Source: Rhizocola hellebori (GTDB lineage: Bacteria > Actinomycetota > Actinomycetes > Mycobacteriales > Micromonosporaceae). Taken from it: a stretch of 64,000 nt of DNA. Below are positions 8,562 through 17,506 of the stretch, one piece after another. Position 1 is the stretch's first letter, and each line of letters opens with the position of its first letter. The position numbers and the translations under genes are program-made. The notes beneath the pieces were generated by a model that ran no database searches, was not told the DNA's origin, and was given only the letters and a program-made list of their open reading frames with translations. Where the stretch lies: NCBI RefSeq assembly GCF_016862955.1, contig NZ_BONY01000003.1:124001-188000 (forward strand), in the 5' to 3' direction.

Positions 8562-10154
8562 TCAGACGCAGCTATAGCCTTCCATGCTCTCGTCGCGGGC
8601 GATCCGGCCACCCGGCACGCTCATGGTTACCAGCCATTGCACGGTGCCCACGTTCGGCGAGGAAGAGGGACCGACCGAGATAGTGGTCGACCCGCTGTAC
8701 GAGGCGCCGCCGCCCGACAGTGAGAAGCCTTGCATCGAGCCGGAAAGGCCGCCCTGTCCCTGCGGGACGAGGCCCGGCGGGGGGTCGGTCACCGAGACAT
8801 TGACCATTATCCGGACGCGCCACTGGCCACTCTCGTTGGAGCAGGTGGTGCTGCCCGTGCCGGCCAGCTGGGTGTTGTAGGTGCGCGGCTGGGTCGGTGA
8901 GGTCTGCGGCCCTTGCGTGGTCGGCTGCGGATTGGGGTTGTTCGGGTTGTTGGGATTGTTGGGGTTGTTGGGATTGCCCGGCGGATTGACCCCGGCCCCC
9001 GGGATCACCTCCACCGCCGTGGTCGGCACGCCGCCTTCGCTGGTCGGGCTGACGGTCGCTCCCGAGGTCTGGCTCCCCGTGGTCGTCTGGTTCTGGGTGG
9101 TGCCTGGCGGCCCACCGGCGACAGCCGGCACCTGCCCGCCACCGTTGCTGCCGAACGCCAGCCAGGCGACAACCGAGAAAACAAGCATGACGGACAGTCC
9201 TACCGCGACCGGCAACCGCCATTTGCCTTTCCGCTTGACCCGGCTGAGCGACCGGGTCGCGAGATAACGCATGCGCGGGCGCTCCGGCCGCACCACCAAG
9301 GTGTCCTGGGCGTCGTAGCGCTGCACGAGTTGCGCGTCATGCGGATGGCCGTCGTACGGGTGGGCGGCTTGCGGATGGCCGTTATACGGGTGGCCGGCGT
9401 GCGGTTGGCCGTCGTACTGGTGGGCGACTTCGTCGTCCTCGTTGTCGTCATCGAGGGCGTGGCGGCCCGCGCCCGTCCACGAACTCCGGGTCGCTCGCTC
9501 CTGGATCGCGTGCGTCAGCGGCCCTTCTGGGTAGCCCCGGGAAGCGGCCGGGCTGACCGGTTCCGCCTGCGCTTGGGATTCCTCGAAGGCAAAGGGAAGC
9601 CCAACCGGATGCGAATCGGCTTCGTAAACCTTGCCGACCGCTGGACCCTCGTAATCGTCCTCGTAAGGTTCTTCATATACTTCGTCGACGTCAGCGACTT
9701 GAACGATGTCATAGGGCGCCGGGACCACATATGGCTCCGCAGGCCGGGGCTCATCCTTCGTCCCGTAAATCTGTTCGATATCGCGCGGCGCCTTGCGCTC
9801 ATGCTCCTGATCGGCCGGATCAGGCAGGGGGGCGGTCCTGGACTCCAAGCGCCACAGGACTTCCACCCAGTACTTCACCTCGCGGTCGTTGATGCCGATG
9901 GCGCGCACCAGCGCCACGACCAGCTCCTCGGGCGGCAGGGCATCATGGCTCAGCGCGGTAGCGATGATTTGCTCGGGCAGCACATAGCCCTTGATCCCGG
10001 CCAGCTCCTCGATCTCGAGCAGCGACAGCCCTGAATGCTCGACCAAAGCCCCAAGTAGAGCAACGAATTCGGCAGCTGTTCGCGCGTTGGTCGGGTCTGG
10101 TCGGTCGTCGTCGTCCGCTAACCCGTAGAGTGCACGCTCGTCATTTCGGCGCAA
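8562..10154 (-). CDS. Membrane-tethered helix-turn-helix protein (RodZ-like architecture)
   Basis: A 530-aa one-pass membrane protein with a cytoplasmic DNA-binding-like domain. Residues about 25-105 (AAEFVALLGALVEHSGLSLL ... ELVVALVRAIGI) match the actinobacterial XRE-like HTH fold in which a 'vLP..ti' segment precedes the recognition helix. An acidic, low-complexity linker (about 115-300) follows with HPY-D/N-GHP repeats, then a basic stretch and one TM helix (about 313-335, LPVAVGLSVMLVFSVVAWLA), a Thr/Ser- then Asn-Pro-Asn-rich stalk, and a C-terminal extracytoplasmic domain of about 100 aa with two cysteines (TTCSN, GYSCV). The start is TTG 10154, chosen for the strong Shine-Dalgarno GGGAGGAA five bases upstream. 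Function unknown; a one-component transmembrane sensor or a cell-envelope scaffold is possible. Confidence 0.75.
   Translation of the reverse strand: MRRNDERALYGLADDDDRPDPTNARTAAEFVALLGALVEHSGLSLLEIEELAGIKGYVLPEQIIATALSHDALPPEELVVALVRAIGINDREVKYWVEVLWRLESRTAPLPDPADQEHERKAPRDIEQIYGTKDEPRPAEPYVVPAPYDIVQVADVDEVYEEPYEDDYEGPAVGKVYEADSHPVGLPFAFEESQAQAEPVSPAASRGYPEGPLTHAIQERATRSSWTGAGRHALDDDNEDDEVAHQYDGQPHAGHPYNGHPQAAHPYDGHPHDAQLVQRYDAQDTLVVRPERPRMRYLATRSLSRVKRKGKWRLPVAVGLSVMLVFSVVAWLAFGSNGGGQVPAVAGGPPGTTQNQTTTGSQTSGATVSPTSEGGVPTTAVEVIPGAGVNPPGNPNNPNNPNNPNNPNPQPTTQGPQTSPTQPRTYNTQLAGTGSTTCSNESGQWRVRIMVNVSVTDPPPGLVPQGQGGLSGSMQGFSLSGGGASYSGSTTISVGPSSSPNVGTVQWLVTMSVPGGRIARDESMEGYSCV
8925..8985 (-). repeat. 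Short tandem repeat encoding Asn-Pro-Asn stalk
   Basis: Degenerate 9-bp units (ggg/att-gttg type on the + strand) encode NPNNPNNPNNPNN within the extracytoplasmic stalk of the membrane-HTH protein. Such repeats are prone to slippage, so stalk length may vary between strains. Confidence 0.7.
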
Positions 10155-10217
10155 GGCTTCCTCCCTACGAGCATCGGTCCGCGAGGAGAATACAGCTCAT
10201 CTGACTCAGTACCAACT

Positions 10218-10247
10218 CTTGCTGGCCAAAATGCTCCTGCCAGCAAG
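10218..10247. promoter_or_regulatory. Inverted repeat upstream of membrane-HTH gene
   Basis: The arms CTTGCTGGC (10218-10226) and GCCAGCAAG (10239-10247) are perfect complements with a 12-bp spacer, 64-93 nt upstream of the TTG start at 10154. This is either an operator, possibly bound by the HTH protein itself, or a 5'-leader hairpin. It lies within the 300-bp gap 10155-10454, which otherwise holds only a terminator. Confidence 0.4.
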
Positions 10248-10405
10248 GGCTTCCGATGCAACAAGTGTCCTAACTGGAACTTTCGGCGACAAAGAATTTC
10301 CCTGCGTGAATATCATGATTACCGCGGGTGACCATTGTCGCGCCAGCCCAACGATTGCGGCTTGGTCGAACCATGCGTCTATTCCTATATGTTTTGCATA
10401 GCGTG

Positions 10406-10439
10406 GTGGGTGTCGCTCGGTCCGCCGAGCGACACCCAC
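10406..10439. terminator. Intrinsic terminator of the M4 protease gene
   Basis: The perfect 15-bp stem GTGGGTGTCGCTCGG (10406-10420) / CCGAGCGACACCCAC (10425-10439) has loop TCCG, 16 bp beyond the stop of the protease gene at 10455. Confidence 0.85.
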
Positions 10440-10454
10440 TCTCGTGCCACGCGG

Positions 10455-13400
10455 CTAGCCCAGTGCCGCCCCGAAGTCCGCGATGGCCATGCCGCCGCCG
10501 ATGAGATTGCTGGAGCTGACCGTCTGGTTGCCGGTGCTGGTATTGGTAAGGAAGTGCACCAGGCCCTGCTCGGCGAAGGTGGCGGTCTCGTCAGGAGCTC
10601 CGGCCACGAGGTCGGACCTGGACTGGAAGCGAATCCTCGCCATCAGGACTGCCGCGCCGAAGTGGTCGTTGGCCTCGGCTGTGTCCGGTACCCCGTTGGT
10701 GCCCTGGCTCCAGGTCGTGCCAACGCCGACCAGGCCGGAGACAGAGCCGGGAAGGATGGTGACCGCGCCGGCCTGGTCCTGGCCACCGACATTCTTGTTT
10801 GGAGCACCGGCCACCACTTCGGCCCGGCCGTCTCCGTCCTGGTCGCCGACCGCGACGGAGTACCCGAACCTGGAGGTGCTTGCTTCACCGGGAACTATGG
10901 TGCTGGACTCGTCGATGGCCTGGCTGTTGACGGTGGTCGGACCGGAGGCGCTGCCTCGCAGCAGGAAGATCGCCCCGGAGTTGGCGTTGCCGCCAACCGT
11001 TTCCCCGGGAGCACCGACGACCAGGTCTGCCTTAAGGTCGCCGGTGACGTCACCGGCGGCCAGCGAGAATCCGAATTGGTCACCGGACTCGGCCGTGCCC
11101 GGCATGCCCGCCGCGCCCTCGGTGAACTCCTGAGCACCGGTACCGCTCAGGCCGCTCGCCGTGCCCAGCAGCACCGTCACCGAACCCGCGTCGACCGCGG
11201 TGCCCACATCCTCGCCGGCCGCACCGATCGCCAGGTCGGTCCGGCCATCGCCGTTGAAGTCACCGGACGCGAGGGAGGAACCAAAGCCGTCTAAGTCCTC
11301 GGCCGTGCCGGGTACGGAATTGGCGCCCTGGACGAACCAGTTGGTGGCGCCGGTCGTCCTGACCAAGCCGCTGGCCGATCCGTAAAGAACCTTTACCCCA
11401 CCCCGCCCGGCGTTGTGGCCGGGGGCGCCGATAGCCAAGTCGCCGAACCCGTCGTCGTTGAAGTCGCCGACGGCCAAGGACGCGCCAAAGTTGCTGTTGG
11501 CGAACGGCTCCGGGACCGAGGTGCTGGCGGGTGCGGCGAAGAAGGAGTTCTGCGTCGTCACGCCCCACACGTACCCCCGCAGCAGGGTGACCGAGCCCTC
11601 GCCCTCGGGACTGTTGGGTGCGCCAACGGCGATGTCGGCGAAGCCGTCACCGTGGAAGTCGGCGGTCGCCACCGCGGTGCCGAACCGCCCATTCGTGTTG
11701 GCGGCACCGGCCACCAAGGCGTTGTCCTGGCTGAAGACCTCGTTGCCGGTGATGTCCAGACCCTGCGAGTTGCCCCACACCATCCGCACGTCCCCGCCAT
11801 TGGCCAGATCGGACACCCTCCGTCCGGGTTCACCGATGACTACGTCGCCGTAGCCATCACCGTTGATGTCGGTGGTGAGCGGCTTCTTGCCAGCGCAACT
11901 GTAGATCTTAAAATTATCGATCCACCAGCCGTAAGCCGCGGTGAAGGAGGCAAACCCATCGGTTGCCAGGACGAAGCGGAGCTTGACCCGCTTTCCGGAG
12001 TAGGCCGCCAGCGACACCCGGCTTGATGTCCAGCCACGGCTGTCGCCGCTGAACCAGACACCAGACTTGCCGGACAACGCCTTGTCCGGGCCCACGTTCC
12101 AGCCCGTGTTCAGCGGGATCCAGCTGAAGGCGTCGCCTTCGACATCGACCTCCACCCGGCCACCGTCAAAGTAGCCCTGCCCCTGCAGGCCCGCCGGAAC
12201 GAAATCGAAGGAGTAGTGGTGGTTGAAGTAGGCGAACAACGATGACGAGACCGGCAGCTGAACGAAGGACGTACGTTCGACTGTCTCGATCGCGAGGGGA
12301 TCGATGAACGGATCCGGTATGAACAGCGCGTTGCCCGCCGAGTTGCTCGGGCGTGCCTGGCCGTCGATCGACGCCTCACCAGTCTCCGACCAGCCCGGGG
12401 GCAGCGTCGCGCTGACGGGCCAGTTGAAGTTCTCGAACAGCACGTTGGTGCTCGCCGTCCCGGGGGTGCATTGGGACGCCTGAGGAATCGTCCCTTCGGC
12501 CGTGGGGACGTTGGACATGCCGACCGCGCCGGTCGAGTAGAGAACCGAAAGGCAGTTGTTGTCGGTGATCCCGAACGACGGAGTCTTCGTCAAGTTGATG
12601 CACGCCTGGTGCAGAGCGAAGGCCAGGTCGGTGTAGTCCGAACCGGCCGTCAGCAGACCCTCGGCCGCCAGCCAGATGCGGGCTACCTTGAGGATGTCGC
12701 CGATCGGCACGATGACGAACCCGCCGAACGAGCCGCCCTCGGTCATCAGATAAGCCGCCTTGTTGCCCACACCGCTGTTGATGTGGACACCACCCATGTC
12801 AAACGGGTCGGCCTTCCACAGCGGGCTCGACGTGGCGTCGGGCTGGTTGAACGCCGGTGGGTTGGCCATATTCCGGGCCGCTCCGCCCGCGACGTCTTCG
12901 CCCATCAGCCATTTGACCGACGGATCGTCGTTGCCCGCGAACGGACCGGTGTAGAGCTGGTCGAACGCCTCACCGATCACGTCCGAGATCGACTCGTTGA
13001 TCGCGCCGGACTGGTAGTAGTACAGCAGCTTCGAGGTGAATTCGGTGACGCCGTGGGTGAATTCGTGCGCCAGCACGTCCTCGGTCAGGAAGCCCTGGCC
13101 GTAGGTGGTCTGCGCGCCGTCCCAGAACGCGTTCGCATAGGGACAGGGCGCCTGCGGGCAGAAGTCCACTGCGGAAGCCAGTGCCATGCCGTTGTTGTCG
13201 ATGCTGTTGCGGCCCAGTGTCGCCAGCATTATGTTGTACGCGCCGGAGAACTCGTAGGCCGCATCGACGGTCGTGTTTCCGGTCGGTTCCTGTCCTTCCG
13301 ACCGGGTGACAGGGACCCCACCCGGGCACCTGTTGTCGGGGTTGGCAACGTTGTCGAAGCCGCAGATTCTCCGGTCGGCGTGGGCCACCTGCGAGAAACT

Positions 13401-14096
13401 GAGCACGACCCGCCCATCCTCGGCGTTGACCAGGACGAGCTGGCGCACGTCCATTCCCTTACCGGCGGTCACTTCGACTTTCCACACCGTGGCCGCGGAT
13501 CCGGGACCGCCGATCAGTTCGGGGTCGTATCCCGACAGCACCGGGTTGCCGGCCTTGAGGGCCTGCTCCGGTAAGCGGGTGGCCTTGGCCGTAGCCTTGA
13601 TGGCCGTGTCGGCCGCGGCACGGGCCGTAACGGTCGCCTTACCCGACAGGGCTGCCGCGCTTGTCTCGCCATTGATGCTGCGGAGATTTCCAGCCCCGTC
13701 CACCAGCACGTTGAGCTCGCCGCCGATGACCGGGACACCGTTGATGCTCTGGGCGAAGTGAACGACCTTGGCGTCGCTCAGCTGCGTTTCGCCGGAGACT
13801 CCCAGCTCTTTGGCCGCGTCGCGAACGCCGAACATGTTCGCGAGCTGGTTGGCGTGTGAGCGTGCTGCCTCCACGGGTGTCGACGGTGTCTTGCCACTGA
13901 TCAACTTGGGCTTGATGACCTTTTGTGCGGCGGGATGCACCGCACGCACGCGACCTTTGTCGTCACGCACCATCGCGATTTCGGAAGTTGGCTGCGCTGC
14001 GGTGGCCGGAGCGGCGAAAACGAGGCTACCCGCACCGACGATGGACGCGACAACAAAGGCCAGTCTTTTCCCGACTGGCCACTGACGTTGGTTCAA
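10455..14096 (-). CDS. Secreted M4 (thermolysin-like) metalloprotease with C-terminal FG-GAP propeller
   Basis: A 1213-aa secreted zinc endopeptidase. It has a signal peptide (about 1-33, RLAFVVASIVGAG..ATAA), an FTP/PepSY-type propeptide (about 35-225), then the M4 catalytic domain. HEFTH (344-348) supplies two zinc ligands and the catalytic Glu, NESISD (E368) the third ligand, and GGVHINSG (H438) the transition-state His. A beta-sandwich region (about 560-740) follows, then seven FG-GAP/integrin-alpha-like repeats (e.g. INGDGYGDVVIGEPG, FNDDGFGDLAIGAPG) with DxNxDGxxD-type calcium loops; the last is degenerate. The seven repeats should close one beta-propeller, probably for substrate or cell-wall binding. 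The start is TTG 14096, with GTGGAG upstream. It is followed by a strong terminator and looks monocistronic. Confidence 0.93.
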   Translation of the reverse strand: MNQRQWPVGKRLAFVVASIVGAGSLVFAAPATAAQPTSEIAMVRDDKGRVRAVHPAAQKVIKPKLISGKTPSTPVEAARSHANQLANMFGVRDAAKELGVSGETQLSDAKVVHFAQSINGVPVIGGELNVLVDGAGNLRSINGETSAAALSGKATVTARAAADTAIKATAKATRLPEQALKAGNPVLSGYDPELIGGPGSAATVWKVEVTAGKGMDVRQLVLVNAEDGRVVLSFSQVAHADRRICGFDNVANPDNRCPGGVPVTRSEGQEPTGNTTVDAAYEFSGAYNIMLATLGRNSIDNNGMALASAVDFCPQAPCPYANAFWDGAQTTYGQGFLTEDVLAHEFTHGVTEFTSKLLYYYQSGAINESISDVIGEAFDQLYTGPFAGNDDPSVKWLMGEDVAGGAARNMANPPAFNQPDATSSPLWKADPFDMGGVHINSGVGNKAAYLMTEGGSFGGFVIVPIGDILKVARIWLAAEGLLTAGSDYTDLAFALHQACINLTKTPSFGITDNNCLSVLYSTGAVGMSNVPTAEGTIPQASQCTPGTASTNVLFENFNWPVSATLPPGWSETGEASIDGQARPSNSAGNALFIPDPFIDPLAIETVERTSFVQLPVSSSLFAYFNHHYSFDFVPAGLQGQGYFDGGRVEVDVEGDAFSWIPLNTGWNVGPDKALSGKSGVWFSGDSRGWTSSRVSLAAYSGKRVKLRFVLATDGFASFTAAYGWWIDNFKIYSCAGKKPLTTDINGDGYGDVVIGEPGRRVSDLANGGDVRMVWGNSQGLDITGNEVFSQDNALVAGAANTNGRFGTAVATADFHGDGFADIAVGAPNSPEGEGSVTLLRGYVWGVTTQNSFFAAPASTSVPEPFANSNFGASLAVGDFNDDGFGDLAIGAPGHNAGRGGVKVLYGSASGLVRTTGATNWFVQGANSVPGTAEDLDGFGSSLASGDFNGDGRTDLAIGAAGEDVGTAVDAGSVTVLLGTASGLSGTGAQEFTEGAAGMPGTAESGDQFGFSLAAGDVTGDLKADLVVGAPGETVGGNANSGAIFLLRGSASGPTTVNSQAIDESSTIVPGEASTSRFGYSVAVGDQDGDGRAEVVAGAPNKNVGGQDQAGAVTILPGSVSGLVGVGTTWSQGTNGVPDTAEANDHFGAAVLMARIRFQSRSDLVAGAPDETATFAEQGLVHFLTNTSTGNQTVSSSNLIGGGMAIADFGAALG

Positions 14097-14273
14097 CGAA
14101 ACTCCACGATTTGATGAAGACCAATTGGTGGAGCCTACGCGGTCGGACAGATAGACGGCTATACCTTGCCAACGCCTTATTCAGCCGATCACGCATCGCA
14201 GCTGCATGCTGTCCACAAGCGACGGTCAGCGCACAGCATTAACTTTGTCGATTGTGGACCGTGGAAGGACGGG

Positions 14274-15461
14274 CTATGGTGTGGGCGTCGCGGACGGCCG
14301 GGCTGCGGCCCTCGACAGCAGGGCCGCCATCAGCGCCTGGTAGGCGGGCTTGGGCTGGTATGCCTCGTCGAACAGGCATGCGGCACCGAATCCCTTGTGG
14401 TAACTGGGAATCCAGCTCTTGGCATCGGTGAATCCCCACGTCGTCAAGGACACGCACCCCGATACCGACAGGCAGGCGTTGACCACATCGAGGTAGAGCG
14501 CGGCCTGTCGCTGGAGCTTCTCGGGCGTGGCGGGAAGGTCGATGCGCACGTCCAGCTCGGTGATGGCTACCGCGAAACCGCTGCTGGTGAAGCGCGCCAG
14601 GTTCTCTGCCATACCGGCGGCGCTGCGGTCATATGGCAGGTGCGACTGAAACCCCACACCCTGGATCGGGACCCCTTCCGAGCGCAGCTTCCGCACCAGC
14701 TCAAGCAGGGCCGCGGACTTGCGATTCCCCCACTCGGCCCCGTATTCGTTGATGAACAGGATGGCGTTGGGGTCGGCTGCGCGTACCCAGGAAAAGGCAT
14801 CGGCAATATAATTCGGCCCGAGCTTGCGCAGCCAGATGGTGTCGCGCAGCGACCCGTCCTCGGCAAGCGCCTCGTTGACCACGTCCCACGCCCAGATCTT
14901 GCCCCGATACCGGGAAACCACCTTCGTGACATGGTCTTTTAGCAGATCCCTTACCTCCTGCGGCGACAGGTCCTCGGTGACCCAAGCCGGAACCTCGGTG
15001 TGCCAAACCAGGGTGTGCCCATATACCGCCTGTTTCCTGCTGGCGGCGAACGCCATCAGACGATCGCTGCTGGCCCAGTCGTAAAATCCCCGGACCGGTT
15101 CAATATTGGCCCATTTCAATGAATTTTCCGGGGTCAGGGCACTGAACTCTTGGGACAGGAGCCTCCCATAACGGCTGTCAGCGGCGAGAGCCTCCGCTCT
15201 GACGGCCGAGCCGATGCGCACGTCCTTGGGGAAGAGCGACCGGAGTGTGGGCTGGGGCGGCCCCTGCGACGCGTGCTGCTGTTTGCGCCGGACCGCATCG
15301 TTCGCGGGGCCGGCCCGGAAAGCCATGACCACGAGGCAAATAAGCGCGGTTACGAATGCGGCCCAGATAATGAATATCGTCCGCTTGCGCGGGCCGCGGG
15401 CGATCGTCCTCGAGATCGGTTCGACATCCGGCGGCATGCTGGAGCAATCTACCCGAGGCAA
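14274..15461 (-). CDS. Membrane-anchored GH10 endo-1,4-beta-xylanase
   Basis: A 395-aa hydrolase of xylan backbones with a retaining mechanism. An uncleaved-looking N-terminal signal anchor (about 29-47, RTIFIIWAAFVTALICLVVM) follows Arg-rich residues, so the enzyme probably stays on the outer membrane face instead of being released. The GH10 barrel has GHTLVWH, WDVVNEAL with acid/base E197, and AITELDVR with nucleophile E302. Alternative start: ATG 15437, nine codons in. No carbohydrate-binding module is present. The preceding gene on the same strand ends only 11 bp upstream, suggesting cotranscription. Role: hemicellulose breakdown in soil, consistent with the pectinesterase at 60-61 kb. 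Confidence 0.93.
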   Translation of the reverse strand: MPRVDCSSMPPDVEPISRTIARGPRKRTIFIIWAAFVTALICLVVMAFRAGPANDAVRRKQQHASQGPPQPTLRSLFPKDVRIGSAVRAEALAADSRYGRLLSQEFSALTPENSLKWANIEPVRGFYDWASSDRLMAFAASRKQAVYGHTLVWHTEVPAWVTEDLSPQEVRDLLKDHVTKVVSRYRGKIWAWDVVNEALAEDGSLRDTIWLRKLGPNYIADAFSWVRAADPNAILFINEYGAEWGNRKSAALLELVRKLRSEGVPIQGVGFQSHLPYDRSAAGMAENLARFTSSGFAVAITELDVRIDLPATPEKLQRQAALYLDVVNACLSVSGCVSLTTWGFTDAKSWIPSYHKGFGAACLFDEAYQPKPAYQALMAALLSRAAARPSATPTP

Positions 15462-15472
15462 TGGCCCAAGGC

Positions 15473-15877
15473 TCAGCGATGCCCGCCCCAGATACCCATC
15501 CTGCGGCGCAGGTAGGGCGGTTTGACGAAAGCGGCCATCCGCTCGCCATCATGCAGATCGTCTCGCCAATAGCGGTAAACGATCCCCTCGACCACCCGCA
15601 CCTTCCGTGCGGCGATGAGCCCGGCGCCCGTCGTGTGGTCGAACGCCGTCAACAGCGGCGACCCCGGGGCAAGGGCCCGCTCCGACTCGCTTGGCTCCCG
15701 GAAAACGGGCTCGGCGAACCGCGCCGGGCAGCTGACAAAAGTCACCTCGGTGAAATGCAACTCGAGGGAATGGTGCAGGTCGAGGTCGAAGCCGGCGGCA
15801 AGCTTGAGCGTGCTGCCGGCCCATTCCAGGACGCTCCACTCGCACCAGCAGCCATCGGGCAGTTGCTCAGAGATCAT
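15473..15877 (-). CDS. Hypothetical protein upstream of xylanase
   Basis: A 134-aa soluble protein beginning MISEQLPDGCWCEWSVLEW. It is rich in aromatic and beta-prone residues (LDLHHSLELHFTEVTFVSC; VVEGIVYRYWRDD) and has no signal peptide, TM segment or recognisable catalytic motif. Its stop lies 11 bp before the xylanase start, so the two are likely cotranscribed. I do not recognise the family; a small beta-barrel or ligand-binding domain is possible from composition only. Confidence 0.6.
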   Translation of the reverse strand: MISEQLPDGCWCEWSVLEWAGSTLKLAAGFDLDLHHSLELHFTEVTFVSCPARFAEPVFREPSESERALAPGSPLLTAFDHTTGAGLIAARKVRVVEGIVYRYWRDDLHDGERMAAFVKPPYLRRRMGIWGGHR

Positions 15878-15970
15878 CAGTTAAGTATCGAGGCTCACGC
15901 CACTAAAGAGACGCAGCACGCCAAGCTGAGTTTGGGTTTGCTTGCCGCCAGTCCACATAGGACATTGGCT

Positions 15971-17398
15971 TCAGCGCACGGCTTCGGCGAGGATCCGGAT
16001 CCCGCGGCGGATCTGGTTCTCGGTGACGTTGCCGAATCCGAGTACGAGGGCCGGTGACCAGGGGTGTGGTTGGACGTGTGTGCTCCCGGGCGCGAAGCGG
16101 TAGTCGCCCAGACCGCGGACGCCGACCAACCTCGACCGCGCCGCCTCCACGACACCCTGCTCGGACACGCTTTCAGGCAGCCGAAGCAGCGCGTGACAGC
16201 CGGCCGAGAGGCCTTGGAGCCGTGCCTGAGCACCGAACTCGGCCTGGACCGCAGCCACCAGGACGCCGCGGCGGGCGCGGTAGATTTCCCGCACGCGCCG
16301 CAGGTGCCGGTCGTACCGGCCCGATTCCATGAGAAGCGCCAGCGCCTCCTGGTCCAAGCCAGGTGCGCCCCGGCTGCTGAGCCGTTTCTCCTCGATGATC
16401 CCGTCCAGGAAACGCCGGGGCGCGAAGACCCAGCCGAGCCGGATCGTCGGTGCCAGCGTCTTGCTGACCGAGCCAAGAGCGATCACACGATCGGGGTCGA
16501 GGCCCTGCAAGGACCCCACGGGCTGGCGGTCGTACCGGAACTCGGCATCGTAGTCGTCCTCGAGCATCACGCCGTCGACGTCGGAAGCCCAGGCCACCAG
16601 CTCGCGCCGGCGCAGGGGACCCAGCACGACACCCGTGGGGCACTGGTGGGCCGGGGTCAGCAGCACTGCCCGCGCCCCGCTTTCGCGCAGTCGCCGGACG
16701 TCCAGGCCATCGCCGTCGACCGGGACGGGTACCGGCTCCAGGCCCGCGCGGCGGGCGATGACGTCGTGGTCACGCGGCCCGGGATCCTCCAGTGCCAGCC
16801 GTCGGATTCCGTGTTTCGCCAGTGTGGACAAGGCGAAGGCGAGCCCCTGCCGGAAGCCACCGACGACGATGGCGTCTTGCGCCACCGCGCAGCCGGCCCG
16901 CACGCGGCGGTGGTAGGCGCTGACGACCTCTCGCAGGTGCTTCGACCCGGCAGGCGCTTCGTCGCCCAGCTCGGCGGTGGGCAGCTTGCGCGTCGCCTCC
17001 GAAACCGCCCGTGCCCAATCCGCTAGCGGCACCGAGGACAGGTCGGGTATTCCGTACTCGAAGTCGATGTCCGGCTTGACTTGGGTCGTATTCGGTCCAC
17101 TTTGGACTTTCGTGTCGCCGGAGGACAACAGGGCGACCGCGGCCACGCGCGTGCCGGAGCCGATCGCGGACTCGACGTATCCCTCGGCCAGCAACTGCTC
17201 ATAGACCTCGACCACGGTCCCGCGGGAGACACGCAGCCGCTCGGCCAGCCGTCGTGTCGAGGGCAGCCGCTCGCCCGCGGCCAGCCTTCCCTCACGGATC
17301 GCGGCGCGCATCTGGTCCTGCAGCTGCGCGCCCAATGGCGCGTCGTGGTCGAGCGTTAGCAGCAGGTCCGGACCGTCACGTCCCCAGTCGACCGTCAT
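15971..17398 (-). CDS. MocR-family regulator (GntR HTH fused to PLP aminotransferase-like domain)
   Basis: A 475-aa cytoplasmic transcription factor. Residues about 15-85 are a GntR winged helix (PLGAQLQDQMRAAIREGRLA ... RLPSTRRLAERLRVSRGTVV ... YEQLLAEGYV). The remainder is a fold-type I aminotransferase-like domain, with the PLP-binding Lys in SVSKTLAP (about K313) and DDYDAEFRYDR upstream. MocR proteins bind PLP or amino compounds and use the enzyme fold for sensing. The ATG at 17398 is chosen because the GntR domain begins there; upstream codons are non-coding. It is divergent from an EamA transporter at 17507, the common arrangement in which MocR controls the transporter, with candidate operators between them. 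Confidence 0.92.
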   Translation of the reverse strand: MTVDWGRDGPDLLLTLDHDAPLGAQLQDQMRAAIREGRLAAGERLPSTRRLAERLRVSRGTVVEVYEQLLAEGYVESAIGSGTRVAAVALLSSGDTKVQSGPNTTQVKPDIDFEYGIPDLSSVPLADWARAVSEATRKLPTAELGDEAPAGSKHLREVVSAYHRRVRAGCAVAQDAIVVGGFRQGLAFALSTLAKHGIRRLALEDPGPRDHDVIARRAGLEPVPVPVDGDGLDVRRLRESGARAVLLTPAHQCPTGVVLGPLRRRELVAWASDVDGVMLEDDYDAEFRYDRQPVGSLQGLDPDRVIALGSVSKTLAPTIRLGWVFAPRRFLDGIIEEKRLSSRGAPGLDQEALALLMESGRYDRHLRRVREIYRARRGVLVAAVQAEFGAQARLQGLSAGCHALLRLPESVSEQGVVEAARSRLVGVRGLGDYRFAPGSTHVQPHPWSPALVLGFGNVTENQIRRGIRILAEAVR

Positions 17399-17414
17399 GC
17401 CTACCGAGCCTACA

Positions 17415-17459
17415 AGTGGTCCACTGCACTGGTCCATGAGTGGCCCTGCCCAGTGGACC
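17415..17459. promoter_or_regulatory. Candidate MocR operator repeats
   Basis: TGGTCCA occurs twice in direct orientation (17417-17423 and 17430-17436, 13 bp apart) and TGGACC recurs (17454-17459) in the opposite sense. The first copy sits in the near-palindrome AGTGGTCCACT. The cluster lies in the 108-bp divergent promoter between the MocR gene and the transporter; known MocR sites often contain direct repeats. The assignment is inference. Confidence 0.55.
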
Positions 17460-17506
17460 GAAAGCGGCGCAGGATCAAGACATCGGCAGCACGCCTGGAG
17501 GTCATC

